Shown here in pieces: positions 9,260 to 17,537 of a stretch of 64,000 bases of DNA; within the stretch, counting starts at the first letter, position 1; the number at the start of each line of letters is the position of its first letter. The stretch lies in NCBI GenBank assembly GCA_002432865.1, contig DJGX01000012.1:1-64000 (forward strand). Direction: 5' to 3'. Origin of the DNA: Cloacimonetes bacterium UBA5835 (GTDB taxonomy: Bacteria; Cloacimonadota; Cloacimonadia; Cloacimonadales; Cloacimonadaceae). The translations under genes were made by a program, and so were the position numbers. The notes beneath the pieces are model-generated. The model was not told the origin of the DNA and did no database searches. It worked only from the letters and a program-made list of their open reading frames with translations.

Positions 9260-10603
9260 ATGTCCCAGATAAATCTGAAAAAAAATATAATAACAAGCGG
9301 CAGTTTCAGAATAGTAATCCTGATATTGTCATTTCTGATCAGCTGGATTAGTGCCAGATATTTAGGAGTAACCTTAAAGGGTGAATACAGTTATCTGATC
9401 ACTTTATGCGGTTTTATGTGGACAGTTCTTGATTTAGGGGTTTATAGAAGTTATCCTTATATAGTGCGTAAACGCCCAGATGAAGTTCAGACATTGTTTG
9501 GATGGACAATCATCACTATGTTCTTCGAAATAGTAGTAATGACCTCTATCGGAGTTGCGTTTCTGGATTTTTGGAATAAACTGATTGGCTATCAGCTAAG
9601 CCCAGTAAAAATAATTTTTCTGGTTATGTTTGTTTCCTTGAACAAAGCATTTATGCAACTACAGGCAATATATATGGGGATGAATAGGGTACTGGAAAAT
9701 TCCATCTCTCATTTTTTAATCTCGGTTGTATTCTTTATTCTTTTATTAATCGGCTATTTTGCACTTATAGATGTTGATAGAATTGATATCCTGTTGTTAT
9801 TTAACTTGATTGGCTTGGCTTGCAGTGTTTTATATCTTGCTTTCCGTAACCGGTGGGGAAATTGGTATAAGGAATTGAATATAAAAACAATCAAGCTGTT
9901 CTATAGTTATGGATTTCGAGTTTTTCTATCCTCATTATTCATAATGCTGTTAATTCGAGCCGATATTGTGTTAATTAAGCACTTTCTGGATTTCTCAGAA
10001 GTAGGTATCTATTCTCTGGCTGCTCATATTGTAGATTTTATTCAAATTGCCTCTAACCTCGTAGGGGGCTTATTATTTGTCAAGCTTTCCGATATTGAAG
10101 ATGACATAAGTAAATGGCTTCTGCTAAAGAAAACCCTATTGATTTTTTTCTTTTTTATTACTTTGGCGAATCTTGGTTTTGGATTAATAGGAAAACCAGT
10201 AATGCAGATAATGTTTGGAGCTGATTTCGTTCCTGTTTATTATGTTTATTTTTGGTTGATGCCTGCGGCTTATGGACTTAGTTTTGGTTCTCTATTTAAT
10301 AATTATCTGAACAGTAAAGGTTTTCCGATAATCAGTATTATCCTTCCTGCAATAGCTTTGGTATTGAATATTACTTTGAATATGCTGTTAATACCTACAA
10401 TGGGAATTAATGGTGCTGCTCTTGCTACCAGTATATCTTATTTTCTTTGGTTTCTTTTGATTGTCTATTTTGAACAGCGTGATAGTAAAGGCAAGATGTT
10501 GCATTATCTTATGCCTACCTGGAAAGATGTAACTGACCTCTATCGAGAGACAGTAATCGAAATTAAAGAGATGATGAATAATATATCCCACAAGAAAGCT
10601 TAA
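9260..10603 (+). CDS. Polysaccharide flippase (Wzx-like, MOP/MATE superfamily)
   Basis: A 447-residue very hydrophobic protein with about 12-14 predicted membrane helices spread over its length. It has the flippase-type N-terminus (a basic start, then SARYLGVTLKGEYSYL) and a C-terminal hydrophilic tail. Such proteins move undecaprenyl-linked oligosaccharides across the inner membrane. It begins the plus-strand arm of the glycan cluster, and the GT9 gene starts 10 bp after it. The family call rests on overall pattern and context. A lipid II-type or teichuronic-type flippase in the same superfamily cannot be excluded. Confidence 0.85.
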   Translation: MSQINLKKNIITSGSFRIVILILSFLISWISARYLGVTLKGEYSYLITLCGFMWTVLDLGVYRSYPYIVRKRPDEVQTLFGWTIITMFFEIVVMTSIGVAFLDFWNKLIGYQLSPVKIIFLVMFVSLNKAFMQLQAIYMGMNRVLENSISHFLISVVFFILLLIGYFALIDVDRIDILLLFNLIGLACSVLYLAFRNRWGNWYKELNIKTIKLFYSYGFRVFLSSLFIMLLIRADIVLIKHFLDFSEVGIYSLAAHIVDFIQIASNLVGGLLFVKLSDIEDDISKWLLLKKTLLIFFFFITLANLGFGLIGKPVMQIMFGADFVPVYYVYFWLMPAAYGLSFGSLFNNYLNSKGFPIISIILPAIALVLNITLNMLLIPTMGINGAALATSISYFLWFLLIVYFEQRDSKGKMLHYLMPTWKDVTDLYRETVIEIKEMMNNISHKKA

Positions 10604-10613
10604 GGATAGACCT

Positions 10614-11660
10614 ATGAAAGATGAACCAGTAAAAAAAGTATTAATAATTCACACTTGGGGTATTGGTGATTTGATATTATTAACTCCTGTCCTGCAGGCT
10701 GTAAAACAAATGTATCCAAAACTGGAACTGGAAGTTCTTTTCTTTCCTGAATCAGCGGCAATTCCTGTTACAAATGCTCCCTTTATAAGTAAAATACACT
10801 TTACCGGTTGGAAAGCTAACTTACTTATTCCCACAATTTTGGCTCTGCGCAAGCAAAAATATGGAGCAGTTCTTTTTTCTTCTGGAGTAAAACCTTGGAA
10901 AACATGGCTATTTATGTTACTTTTGAAAGCCGAAAAAAAGATAGGTGAATATAGAACTATCCGCTATCCTGGTTTATCTATGTATATAAAGTTCAATCCT
11001 GCATTTTCCAGAACCCGTAGTAATTATGCACTGTTTGAGAGTTTTTTAAATTTACCTTCTTGGGAAGATGCACTTTCCAAGCAAAATGACTTACATTTAT
11101 ATCCTTATTTTCATTTGACCGAAGAAAATCAGAAGTGGGCGGAGAAATTCTTACTCGAGAACAAACTTTCAGGAGAAAAAGTTATTGGTATTCATCCTGG
11201 TTGTTTAGCTAAAAACAAACATAGAAGATGGAGTAAAGAATATTTTATAACTCTGATAAACAAATTGCAAGAGCATTATTCCTATCCGGTTCTCATAATT
11301 GCAGGACCGGATGAAATTGAAGTAGGAAAAGCAATTCAGGCAAGAACGAACACCTTGATTTTGAGCAATGCAGCTTTGGCAAATGTGGCAGCTGTTATTT
11401 CGCACTTACATTTCTTTATTAATACAGATTCTGGCTTAGGACATATTGCCTCCTGCTTTGGGATAAATAGTTTAACGATTTTTGGACCTGCCAATGAAGC
11501 TCAAACAGCTCCTTTTTCTGCTAATAGCCATATTATTCGTTATCCTGTCTCCTGTGCTCCTTGCCTAGAAAAGAAAAAGAAACCTAAGTGTGCATTAGAT
11601 TGCTTGGTTAAGCTTACTCCTGATATGGTTTTTAAGCGCGTTCAAGAATTACTGATTTGA
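10614..11660 (+). CDS. Family 9 glycosyltransferase (heptosyltransferase-like)
   Basis: A 348-residue GT-B enzyme of the WaaC/WaaF type, which transfers ADP-heptose or a related sugar to a lipopolysaccharide core. It has the N-terminal acceptor-domain motif HTWGIGDLILLTPVLQA (residues 13-29), the donor-side GIHPGCLAKNKHRRW at about 195-209 and FINTDSGLGHIA at about 265-276. A C-terminal cysteine set (CAPC...C...C) is common in the family. The gene follows the flippase by 10 bp. Its last 19 bp overlap, tail to tail, the opposite-strand GT4 gene. Heptose specificity is inferred only from the family. Confidence 0.88.
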   Translation: MKDEPVKKVLIIHTWGIGDLILLTPVLQAVKQMYPKLELEVLFFPESAAIPVTNAPFISKIHFTGWKANLLIPTILALRKQKYGAVLFSSGVKPWKTWLFMLLLKAEKKIGEYRTIRYPGLSMYIKFNPAFSRTRSNYALFESFLNLPSWEDALSKQNDLHLYPYFHLTEENQKWAEKFLLENKLSGEKVIGIHPGCLAKNKHRRWSKEYFITLINKLQEHYSYPVLIIAGPDEIEVGKAIQARTNTLILSNAALANVAAVISHLHFFINTDSGLGHIASCFGINSLTIFGPANEAQTAPFSANSHIIRYPVSCAPCLEKKKKPKCALDCLVKLTPDMVFKRVQELLI

Positions 11661-12931
11661 CCTCTTTCATATATGGATAAAAGTGTCTTGCAGGTTTCTG
11701 CGCGAGAATATTGTTTAATAATATCGGTTTGAATAGAAAACGAAGATGTATCTGTTAGCAATTCATTAATCTTCATTTTAATTTGGTCTTTATCCTTTAT
11801 CCAGGCATATTTGCCTGCGCCTGTTTCTTTTAGTAAGTCCTCTATAATACATTTTTTGGGTCCCATCGCTAAAATTGGCTTTCCAGCTCTCAGTAGTTCA
11901 AATAGCTTCCCTGTAAAACTAAAAGTTGAAATTGGATCATCGTTTAGAAAAATCAGATTTATATCAGCTCCCAGAATGTAAGATATAGCTTCCCGGTGAT
12001 TTTTATAACCACAGAATTTATAAACTCCCTTATCTATTCTTTGGATATCTTGCAGAAAAGCGGCACTTATGCTTCCAATATGTATAACCTGATATTTAGG
12101 CAGGTTACATTCTTTTAGTGCTTCTAATAAAGATATGGGATTTCCATATACCCTGGTTAGCTTGCCCATATACACAAAAGTTAAACAATCAAACTTTTTA
12201 GGGATAACGCCTTCAAAATCGTCCTCATCATAGCCATTAGGGATGTAGTAACTTTTTTTATCCAGCCAGGGATGCTTATGCAAATATATATTTCGGGATT
12301 CAGGAGTAACAAATACTGCAGCATCACAAGTTACCAAAACCCTATCATCAGTTCTGCATATTTTTTTAAATCTAAAAGGTAAAACCATCTTATCAAGTAA
12401 GGGTCCAAACTGCCAAGAATCCCTATAGTCGGCAATCCAAAATATACTATCTTTATACTTCTTTTTTAGTGCGATACCGACCAAAAATGCAGAATAGGGA
12501 TAAGCTGTAATATATATATTTCTAATTTTGTATTTATTGATTAATTTCACGGTTTTCCAATAAGCAAAAGGCATCCAACCAATCTGTTTATCATAGGGAA
12601 AAAGAAAATCATTGATTAGCTTTAAAAATCTCCAAAATGCCTTGATTATTTTTGATTGGGGGGCTGTATCTTCAAAGTTGGCATCTACCATTTTGTTTTC
12701 TTCGGGATTTTTGATGCCCAAACCAGCAACTCTGTATACTTTTGTTTCAGGAGGAATTTCTTGTAACAGGGAATAATCCAAGACCTTCCTTACCGGTTTT
12801 TTAGGTGCAATAATATGAACTTCCCAACCAGCTTTAACAGCATATTTGGCAAACTTTAAAGGTCTCTGAACAGAACTTGCTCCTGTAGGAGGAAATTCGT
12901 TAACAATCATCAGTAATTTATCTTTGCTCAT
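11642..12931 (-). CDS. Family 4 glycosyltransferase
   Basis: A 429-residue GT-B transferase. The start LLMIVNEFPPTGASSVQRPLK (residues 6-26) is the acceptor-domain loop typical of GT4 enzymes, and TGKLFELLRAGKPILAMG near residue 350 is the E-x7-E-like donor motif region. It most likely adds a sugar to a surface glycan. It is translationally coupled to the upstream GT4 gene by a 14-bp overlap, and its 3' end overlaps the convergent GT9 gene by 19 bp. The sugar donor cannot be told from sequence. Confidence 0.86.
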   Translation of the reverse strand: MSKDKLLMIVNEFPPTGASSVQRPLKFAKYAVKAGWEVHIIAPKKPVRKVLDYSLLQEIPPETKVYRVAGLGIKNPEENKMVDANFEDTAPQSKIIKAFWRFLKLINDFLFPYDKQIGWMPFAYWKTVKLINKYKIRNIYITAYPYSAFLVGIALKKKYKDSIFWIADYRDSWQFGPLLDKMVLPFRFKKICRTDDRVLVTCDAAVFVTPESRNIYLHKHPWLDKKSYYIPNGYDEDDFEGVIPKKFDCLTFVYMGKLTRVYGNPISLLEALKECNLPKYQVIHIGSISAAFLQDIQRIDKGVYKFCGYKNHREAISYILGADINLIFLNDDPISTFSFTGKLFELLRAGKPILAMGPKKCIIEDLLKETGAGKYAWIKDKDQIKMKINELLTDTSSFSIQTDIIKQYSRAETCKTLLSIYERGQISNS

Positions 12932-14084
12932 AAATGGCTATTACTCTTTGGATAAGTTCCTTAAGCATATATTTTTCTTTCACTAATCTCTGCCCGGCTT
13001 TTGCTATTTCTTCTTTTAGGTCAGGATTGTTTATCAGAAATTTGATTTTGTCAGCAAGGTCTTTACTGTTTTTAGGTTCTGCAAAAAGTGCCTCTACCCC
13101 ATCTTCTGCCAAGCCGTAAATACCTTCATTTCTAATTCCAATAACAGGTAATCCAGCATACATCGCTTCTAAAAAAACAATGCCAAATGTCTCGCTATAG
13201 CTTGGTAAAACAAATAAATCGAACAAAGGCAGAATATTTCTTAAGAAAGCATTATCAATTCTGCCTGGTAAGGTTACCTCTTTAGCAACATTGCAAGAAT
13301 GAATCTTGCGTTCAATATCATTTCTTTTTTCGCCTTCTCCTACAATTAAAAGTTGGATAAGGAACCCTTCCTTTTTCAGAATAGAAACTGCTTCAATCAA
13401 ATAGGAAAAGCCCTTCTCGGTAACCAGATTCCCAATACTGATAATTTTAAAATAATCATCATATAGTTTTTTCTTAAATTTGTCTATTAATACGGGTTCA
13501 ACAGATATCGGTTCAGTTATACCATTCCCTATAACTGTTACTTCCTGATTATAGGTTTTTACCCATTCAGCCAATCTGCTGTTGACAGTAAATATATGAT
13601 TCCATCTTGTTAATGTCCATTGTAAAGCCCATTTATAGAACTTAATTCTGGGGTTATTTATTAGAAAAGCTGGATGAGTTCGGATATTATGTAAGGTTAA
13701 AAATCTTGGAATAGGAAGCTTATTTAGCCAGGGCTTCAACCAAAATAATTCTGGTATATGACGGTAATCGTGAATATGTATCAGATCCGGTTGAAATCTT
13801 TTATAGCATCTTTTTATTGCAGGTAAAGCTAATATTCTATAAGTTATCAGAGAAGATAAAAAAAACTTTTGCCAATAGGGATAGCAGATTATCTTGGCAG
13901 TAAAACCATCCTGATGATGTTGATAAATAAGATAAGGATTTTTGTCACAAGCAGCTACCACCTGAACCTGATAGAACTTCGACAACTCGATTGCTTGCTT
14001 CTGAACAAATACACCATTTACAGGATTAAATTTATTGGGATATAAATCCGTAATTAACAGTAGCTTTTTTTGGGGTGTTTGCAT
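12918..14084 (-). CDS. Family 4 glycosyltransferase
   Basis: A 388-residue retaining GT-B transferase. It begins LLLITDLYPNKFNPVNGVFV (residues 8-27), has IHIHDYRHIPE in the acceptor half and a clear E-x7-E donor motif in SETFGIVFLEAMYAGLPV at about residues 298-315. The C-terminal half has the usual GEGEKRNDIERKI and VTLPGRI segments. It is first in a two-gene minus-strand unit and overlaps the next GT4 by 14 bp. The ribosome site (AAGTGATAG) is weak. It belongs to the surface-glycan cluster; the specificity is unknown. Confidence 0.87.
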   Translation of the reverse strand: MQTPQKKLLLITDLYPNKFNPVNGVFVQKQAIELSKFYQVQVVAACDKNPYLIYQHHQDGFTAKIICYPYWQKFFLSSLITYRILALPAIKRCYKRFQPDLIHIHDYRHIPELFWLKPWLNKLPIPRFLTLHNIRTHPAFLINNPRIKFYKWALQWTLTRWNHIFTVNSRLAEWVKTYNQEVTVIGNGITEPISVEPVLIDKFKKKLYDDYFKIISIGNLVTEKGFSYLIEAVSILKKEGFLIQLLIVGEGEKRNDIERKIHSCNVAKEVTLPGRIDNAFLRNILPLFDLFVLPSYSETFGIVFLEAMYAGLPVIGIRNEGIYGLAEDGVEALFAEPKNSKDLADKIKFLINNPDLKEEIAKAGQRLVKEKYMLKELIQRVIAIYEQR

Positions 14085-14206
14085 CTATCACTTAATAATG
14101 AAGCAGTATACTGAAATCTGTGCTTTATTGTATGTTGTAAAAAATAGGTTGTCAGTATGCTGTTTTTCTTTGTAGTCGGAGCTCGCTGTCTTTACCTCAT
14201 TTTTGC

Positions 14207-14260
14207 AAAGGAACAGCGTCCTCCGACTACACTATATTGCGGAGGAACAGTGTCCTCCGG
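14207..14260 (-). repeat. Two copies of a GGAGGA-n-TCCTCC hairpin repeat
   Basis: AAAGGAACAGCGTCCTCCGA (from 14207) and GCGGAGGAACAGTGTCCTCC (from 14240) are near-identical units 33 bp apart. The second one directly abuts the stop codon of the lamin-tail protein gene. The same unit occurs at 5691-5712 and, degenerate, at 5818-5837. Each can fold with a 6-7 bp stem and an 8-base loop. A termination or mRNA-end role is possible but there is no T-tract. Confidence 0.65.
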
Positions 14261-15994
14261 TTATTTCATCATCACCATTTTTTTTGTGCTGCTGTAGCTG
14301 CCAGATTTTAGACGGAAGAAATAGACACCGCTGCTAACTTGCTTTCCACTAAGATCTTTACCGTCCCAAACAACGCTATTAATACCCTGAGTAGTAATAG
14401 TGTTTATAGTTTTAACAACCTGTCCCTTTTCGTTATAAATAGTCAATTCGGCAGGAGCAGATTTGTCCATCCTGAAACGAATAGTAGTTTCCGGATTAAA
14501 AGGATTGGGAAAATTACCTAAAAGCTCAATGTTCCTCGGGATCAGAACTTCATCATCATTGGCAACCGGATTAAAATCACTAAGCATCCTGGGAGTTACT
14601 TGAACAGCAGTATTATATTGAGTAACTATCACATACACATCAAAATTACCCTGGTGCATAGGAGTGCCAATGTAATCTGCATCGGAAAATTGAGTACGCA
14701 TCACAACTGTTCCTGTATCATCTAACAGATCATAACTGGTTAAAGCAGCATAATCTCCGCTGGGAGATGCATAATGAACATTATTCAGACGAACTAACCG
14801 TGATTGATAAAGCTCAATATCATGATTAAGCTCCGTTATAGTTACCAACTGCGGAATAACTACATTCCCTGAAGAAGTGGCAGGTCCAGGATCTACTGTA
14901 GGCCAAAACTGAAGCATGCCAGTTGTATAACGATTAAGAGTTCCAGTGATGCCTGTAATCCCATCTCCAATATTATAAGTTGTGATGATTACTCCTGGAT
15001 AGTCATCAATAAGTATGGCACCAGTTGCATCTTGGATAAACTTCTGATGACGCCAAGTCTGTTGCATTGTAAGAATAACTTCATTTGCCAGTTGATAGAT
15101 AGTTGTTCCGTCAGCAGTCGAAGCTCTAAGGGCTGCTATATTCGATATTTGAACTGGAAATAGGTAATTAGCGGTAGCTGTATAAGAAGGATTAAAACCA
15201 GCTGCAAATGCCTTAGCTTTCAAAGTTGTTGTAGATGAAATAGCTATTGGAACAGTATATAGGGTTGAAGATTCACTTGGTTCACTACCATCAGTTGTAT
15301 AATGTATTTCAGCTCCTGTAGTTTCAGAAGTAATAGTTACATTTATAGGATTAGCATAGACCCCTGCAGGAGGATTAAAAACTGGAGTAGCAGCTTGTTC
15401 GGGTGCACTAGGGTTAAAAGTATGTTGGCCCAAGTCAGCAAAATAGTTCTGCGGATGAACTATCCATTCAGAATCATCTTGATTTGTTCCTGCACCAGCA
15501 ATAAAATTAGTATTGCCTTGTATAACATCTGGTTTACGGATTAAAGTATGTTCAGCAGTACCGGAAGGAGTTCCAGCTACAGGCCAATTAGCAGGTCCGG
15601 GATCCTGTTGATAGACACCAATGATATCAATTAGAGTATCACCATTAAAAAGACCTACTACATCATTGCCATTATAATAAGTAACTGTAGAAGTCACATT
15701 CGCTATAGCAAGAATAGAAGCTTCGGCTCCTGAATTAGCAATCACATAAACTTCACCATCATCTAAAACACCAGTCATATGCAAAATATTGGTAGTACTC
15801 CAGGTTCCTCCATTGGAAGCAAGTTTAACTGTATAGTTAGATAAATCTACAGGATCACCAGTTCCATTGAAGATCTCTAATGCTTTGTTGTTACTTGTCC
15901 CTTCCACATATTCAGAAAAGAAGAGATCAACAGCTTGAGCAAATATAGCTGCAGTTGCTGCCATTAAGACGATTAGCATAAGTGCTTTTTTCAT
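14261..15994 (-). CDS. Secreted lamin-tail / chitobiase-C-type / FlgD-tail protein
   Basis: A 577-residue exported protein. I place the start at the ATG at 15994, which has GAGGT upstream and opens a perfect signal peptide (MKKALMLIVLMAATAAIFAQA). The frame is open 13 codons further, into cdsA. After the signal peptide comes a lamin-tail-like domain (VDLFFSEYVEG, then KALEIFNGT). Next is a chitobiase C-terminal-like beta domain (PVFNPPAGVYANPINVT, IHYTTDGSEPS) at about 200-280, then an OB-like segment. The final 85-90 residues are an FlgD-like tail starting FPNPFNPETTI. No catalytic motif is visible, so a surface or matrix role is likely. It follows cdsA by 5 bp. Confidence 0.86.
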   Translation of the reverse strand: MKKALMLIVLMAATAAIFAQAVDLFFSEYVEGTSNNKALEIFNGTGDPVDLSNYTVKLASNGGTWSTTNILHMTGVLDDGEVYVIANSGAEASILAIANVTSTVTYYNGNDVVGLFNGDTLIDIIGVYQQDPGPANWPVAGTPSGTAEHTLIRKPDVIQGNTNFIAGAGTNQDDSEWIVHPQNYFADLGQHTFNPSAPEQAATPVFNPPAGVYANPINVTITSETTGAEIHYTTDGSEPSESSTLYTVPIAISSTTTLKAKAFAAGFNPSYTATANYLFPVQISNIAALRASTADGTTIYQLANEVILTMQQTWRHQKFIQDATGAILIDDYPGVIITTYNIGDGITGITGTLNRYTTGMLQFWPTVDPGPATSSGNVVIPQLVTITELNHDIELYQSRLVRLNNVHYASPSGDYAALTSYDLLDDTGTVVMRTQFSDADYIGTPMHQGNFDVYVIVTQYNTAVQVTPRMLSDFNPVANDDEVLIPRNIELLGNFPNPFNPETTIRFRMDKSAPAELTIYNEKGQVVKTINTITTQGINSVVWDGKDLSGKQVSSGVYFFRLKSGSYSSTKKMVMMK

Positions 15995-15999
15995 TATTA

Positions 16000-16800
16000 T
16001 TACCTCACTTTTGTTAAAATTTCCAAAGCACAATATAAGAACGAACCTGCGAATAGAATACTATCACAACGATCTAAAATTCCCCCGTGACCGGGAAGCA
16101 GATTCGAACTATTTTTCACTTTACAATAACGCTTTAACATAGATTCAATCAGATCTCCAATCTGACCAATAATGCCTGCTGCAATAGCAATTAAAGCCAG
16201 ATAGGAAAAAGACATAATTCTAACCTTGCAAATATATAATATAATCAAAATCAACCAGGGCGCAAGAATTCCTGCAAGAAAACCTTCTAAGGACTTTTGC
16301 GGACTGATTGCTGTTATATTTCTGTGTTTTCCTATTTTCATACCAACAAAATAAGCTATTGAATCCACAAACCATATCATCAGAATTAAGGCAAGCAAAA
16401 AATTATATTCTGAATAAGATAAACTGATACGAGCTATTAAAGCAGGAAATAGAGCAGTATATACAAAACAGAAAAAAGTAGCAAAAAGTCGTGGAATAGA
16501 ACGCTCTGCGTTCCAAGTAGTAATAGATTCTATTAGAGCAAAAAGTAAAGCTAACCATAACAAAGAGAAATCTCTGCCCTTTATATATACAATAGCAAAA
16601 TAGAACAAGCAATTTAACACAATCCAGACATAACTTATTTGTATTTTTGCTTTATGCATCATCCTTATATATTCCAACCCTCCCAAAAAAACTATAATTG
16701 CTAAGGTGATAACTAGAGATAAGCCCTGAAAATAAAGAATAATAAGGACTACAGGAATTAATAAAGCAGCAACAAGCACTCTTTTGAATAACTCATTCAT
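16000..16800 (-). CDS. cdsA: Phosphatidate cytidylyltransferase
   Basis: A 266-residue integral membrane enzyme that makes CDP-diacylglycerol from phosphatidate and CTP for phospholipid synthesis. About eight hydrophobic helices are visible. The C-terminal signature region reads SMLKRYCKVKNSSNLLPGHGG (220-240) and then ILDRCDS, matching the CdsA pattern except that the Asp after the conserved Lys is Asn (N230). SPQKSLEG at about 166-173 is also typical. It overlaps uppS by 4 bp. uppS-cdsA is a classic gene pair, which supports the call. Whether the Asn substitution alters metal binding is unknown. Confidence 0.92.
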   Translation of the reverse strand: MNELFKRVLVAALLIPVVLIILYFQGLSLVITLAIIVFLGGLEYIRMMHKAKIQISYVWIVLNCLFYFAIVYIKGRDFSLLWLALLFALIESITTWNAERSIPRLFATFFCFVYTALFPALIARISLSYSEYNFLLALILMIWFVDSIAYFVGMKIGKHRNITAISPQKSLEGFLAGILAPWLILIILYICKVRIMSFSYLALIAIAAGIIGQIGDLIESMLKRYCKVKNSSNLLPGHGGILDRCDSILFAGSFLYCALEILTKVR

Positions 16801-17537
16801 TCTTTTCTACCTCCAAATCTACGGTCACGCGAGGCATAATCTAAAAGTGCTTTAATCATTTCTGTTTTATCAAAATCAGGCCACAAGGTCTCTGTTATGT
16901 ATATTTCGGCATAAGCTGATTGCCATAGCAAAAAATTGGAAAGTCTCTTTTCTCCGCTGGTTCTAATTATCAAATCAGGATCCGGTTGTCCTGCTGTCCA
17001 AAGATAATTTCCAAAGTCCTCGGGAGTCAATTTATCCCATTTGTCCGGGTTCATTGACATAAACTTTTTGAAGCCCTCAATTATTTCCAGACGACCTCCA
17101 TAATTGAAGGCAAAATTCACTATCATTCCTGTATTCTTATGAGTTTGAGCCACAAGCGAACTTACTTCATTCCAGTAATTTTTTTCCAGTCCAATAGAAG
17201 TTCCAATAAACTGTGCATAGATATTTTGTTCCATCAGTTCCGGAATTTCTTTTTTCAGCTGGTCTTTTAGTAACCATAAAAGGCCTTTTACTTCACTTTC
17301 TGGACGGCTCCAGTTCTCTGTAGAAAAGGCATAGAAGGTTAAATATTGTAGTTTTAGCTCCACTCCCAATTCTACAACTTGACGCAATGACTTTACACCG
17401 GCTCTATGACCATAAAGATGAGGTTTATTTCTTTTTTTTGCCCAACGGCCATTACCATCCATAATAAAACCGATATGCTTAGGTAATTTGTCCCTATCCA
17501 GTTCGTTGAGCAATTGTTTATAATCCTGTTTAGCCAT
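16797..17537 (-). CDS. uppS: Isoprenyl (undecaprenyl) diphosphate synthase
   Basis: A 246-residue cis-prenyltransferase that extends farnesyl diphosphate to the C55 carrier lipid for peptidoglycan and surface glycans. All family landmarks are present: HIGFIMDGNGRWAKKR with catalytic D27, YGHRAGV, TFYAFSTENWSRP, NFAFNYGGR, DLIIRTSGEKRLSNFLLWQ and the C-terminal RDRRFGGR. Its start overlaps the end of prfB by 8 bp and its end overlaps cdsA by 4 bp, so the three genes are probably co-transcribed and translationally coupled. The carrier lipid would feed the nearby glycan cluster. Confidence 0.96.
   Translation of the reverse strand: MAKQDYKQLLNELDRDKLPKHIGFIMDGNGRWAKKRNKPHLYGHRAGVKSLRQVVELGVELKLQYLTFYAFSTENWSRPESEVKGLLWLLKDQLKKEIPELMEQNIYAQFIGTSIGLEKNYWNEVSSLVAQTHKNTGMIVNFAFNYGGRLEIIEGFKKFMSMNPDKWDKLTPEDFGNYLWTAGQPDPDLIIRTSGEKRLSNFLLWQSAYAEIYITETLWPDFDKTEMIKALLDYASRDRRFGGRKE

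Noticed and set aside
16000..16033. Longer start of the lamin-tail protein inside cdsA
   Set aside because: The 13 extra residues are not signal-peptide-like, while the ATG at 15994 has a ribosome site and opens a perfect signal peptide.
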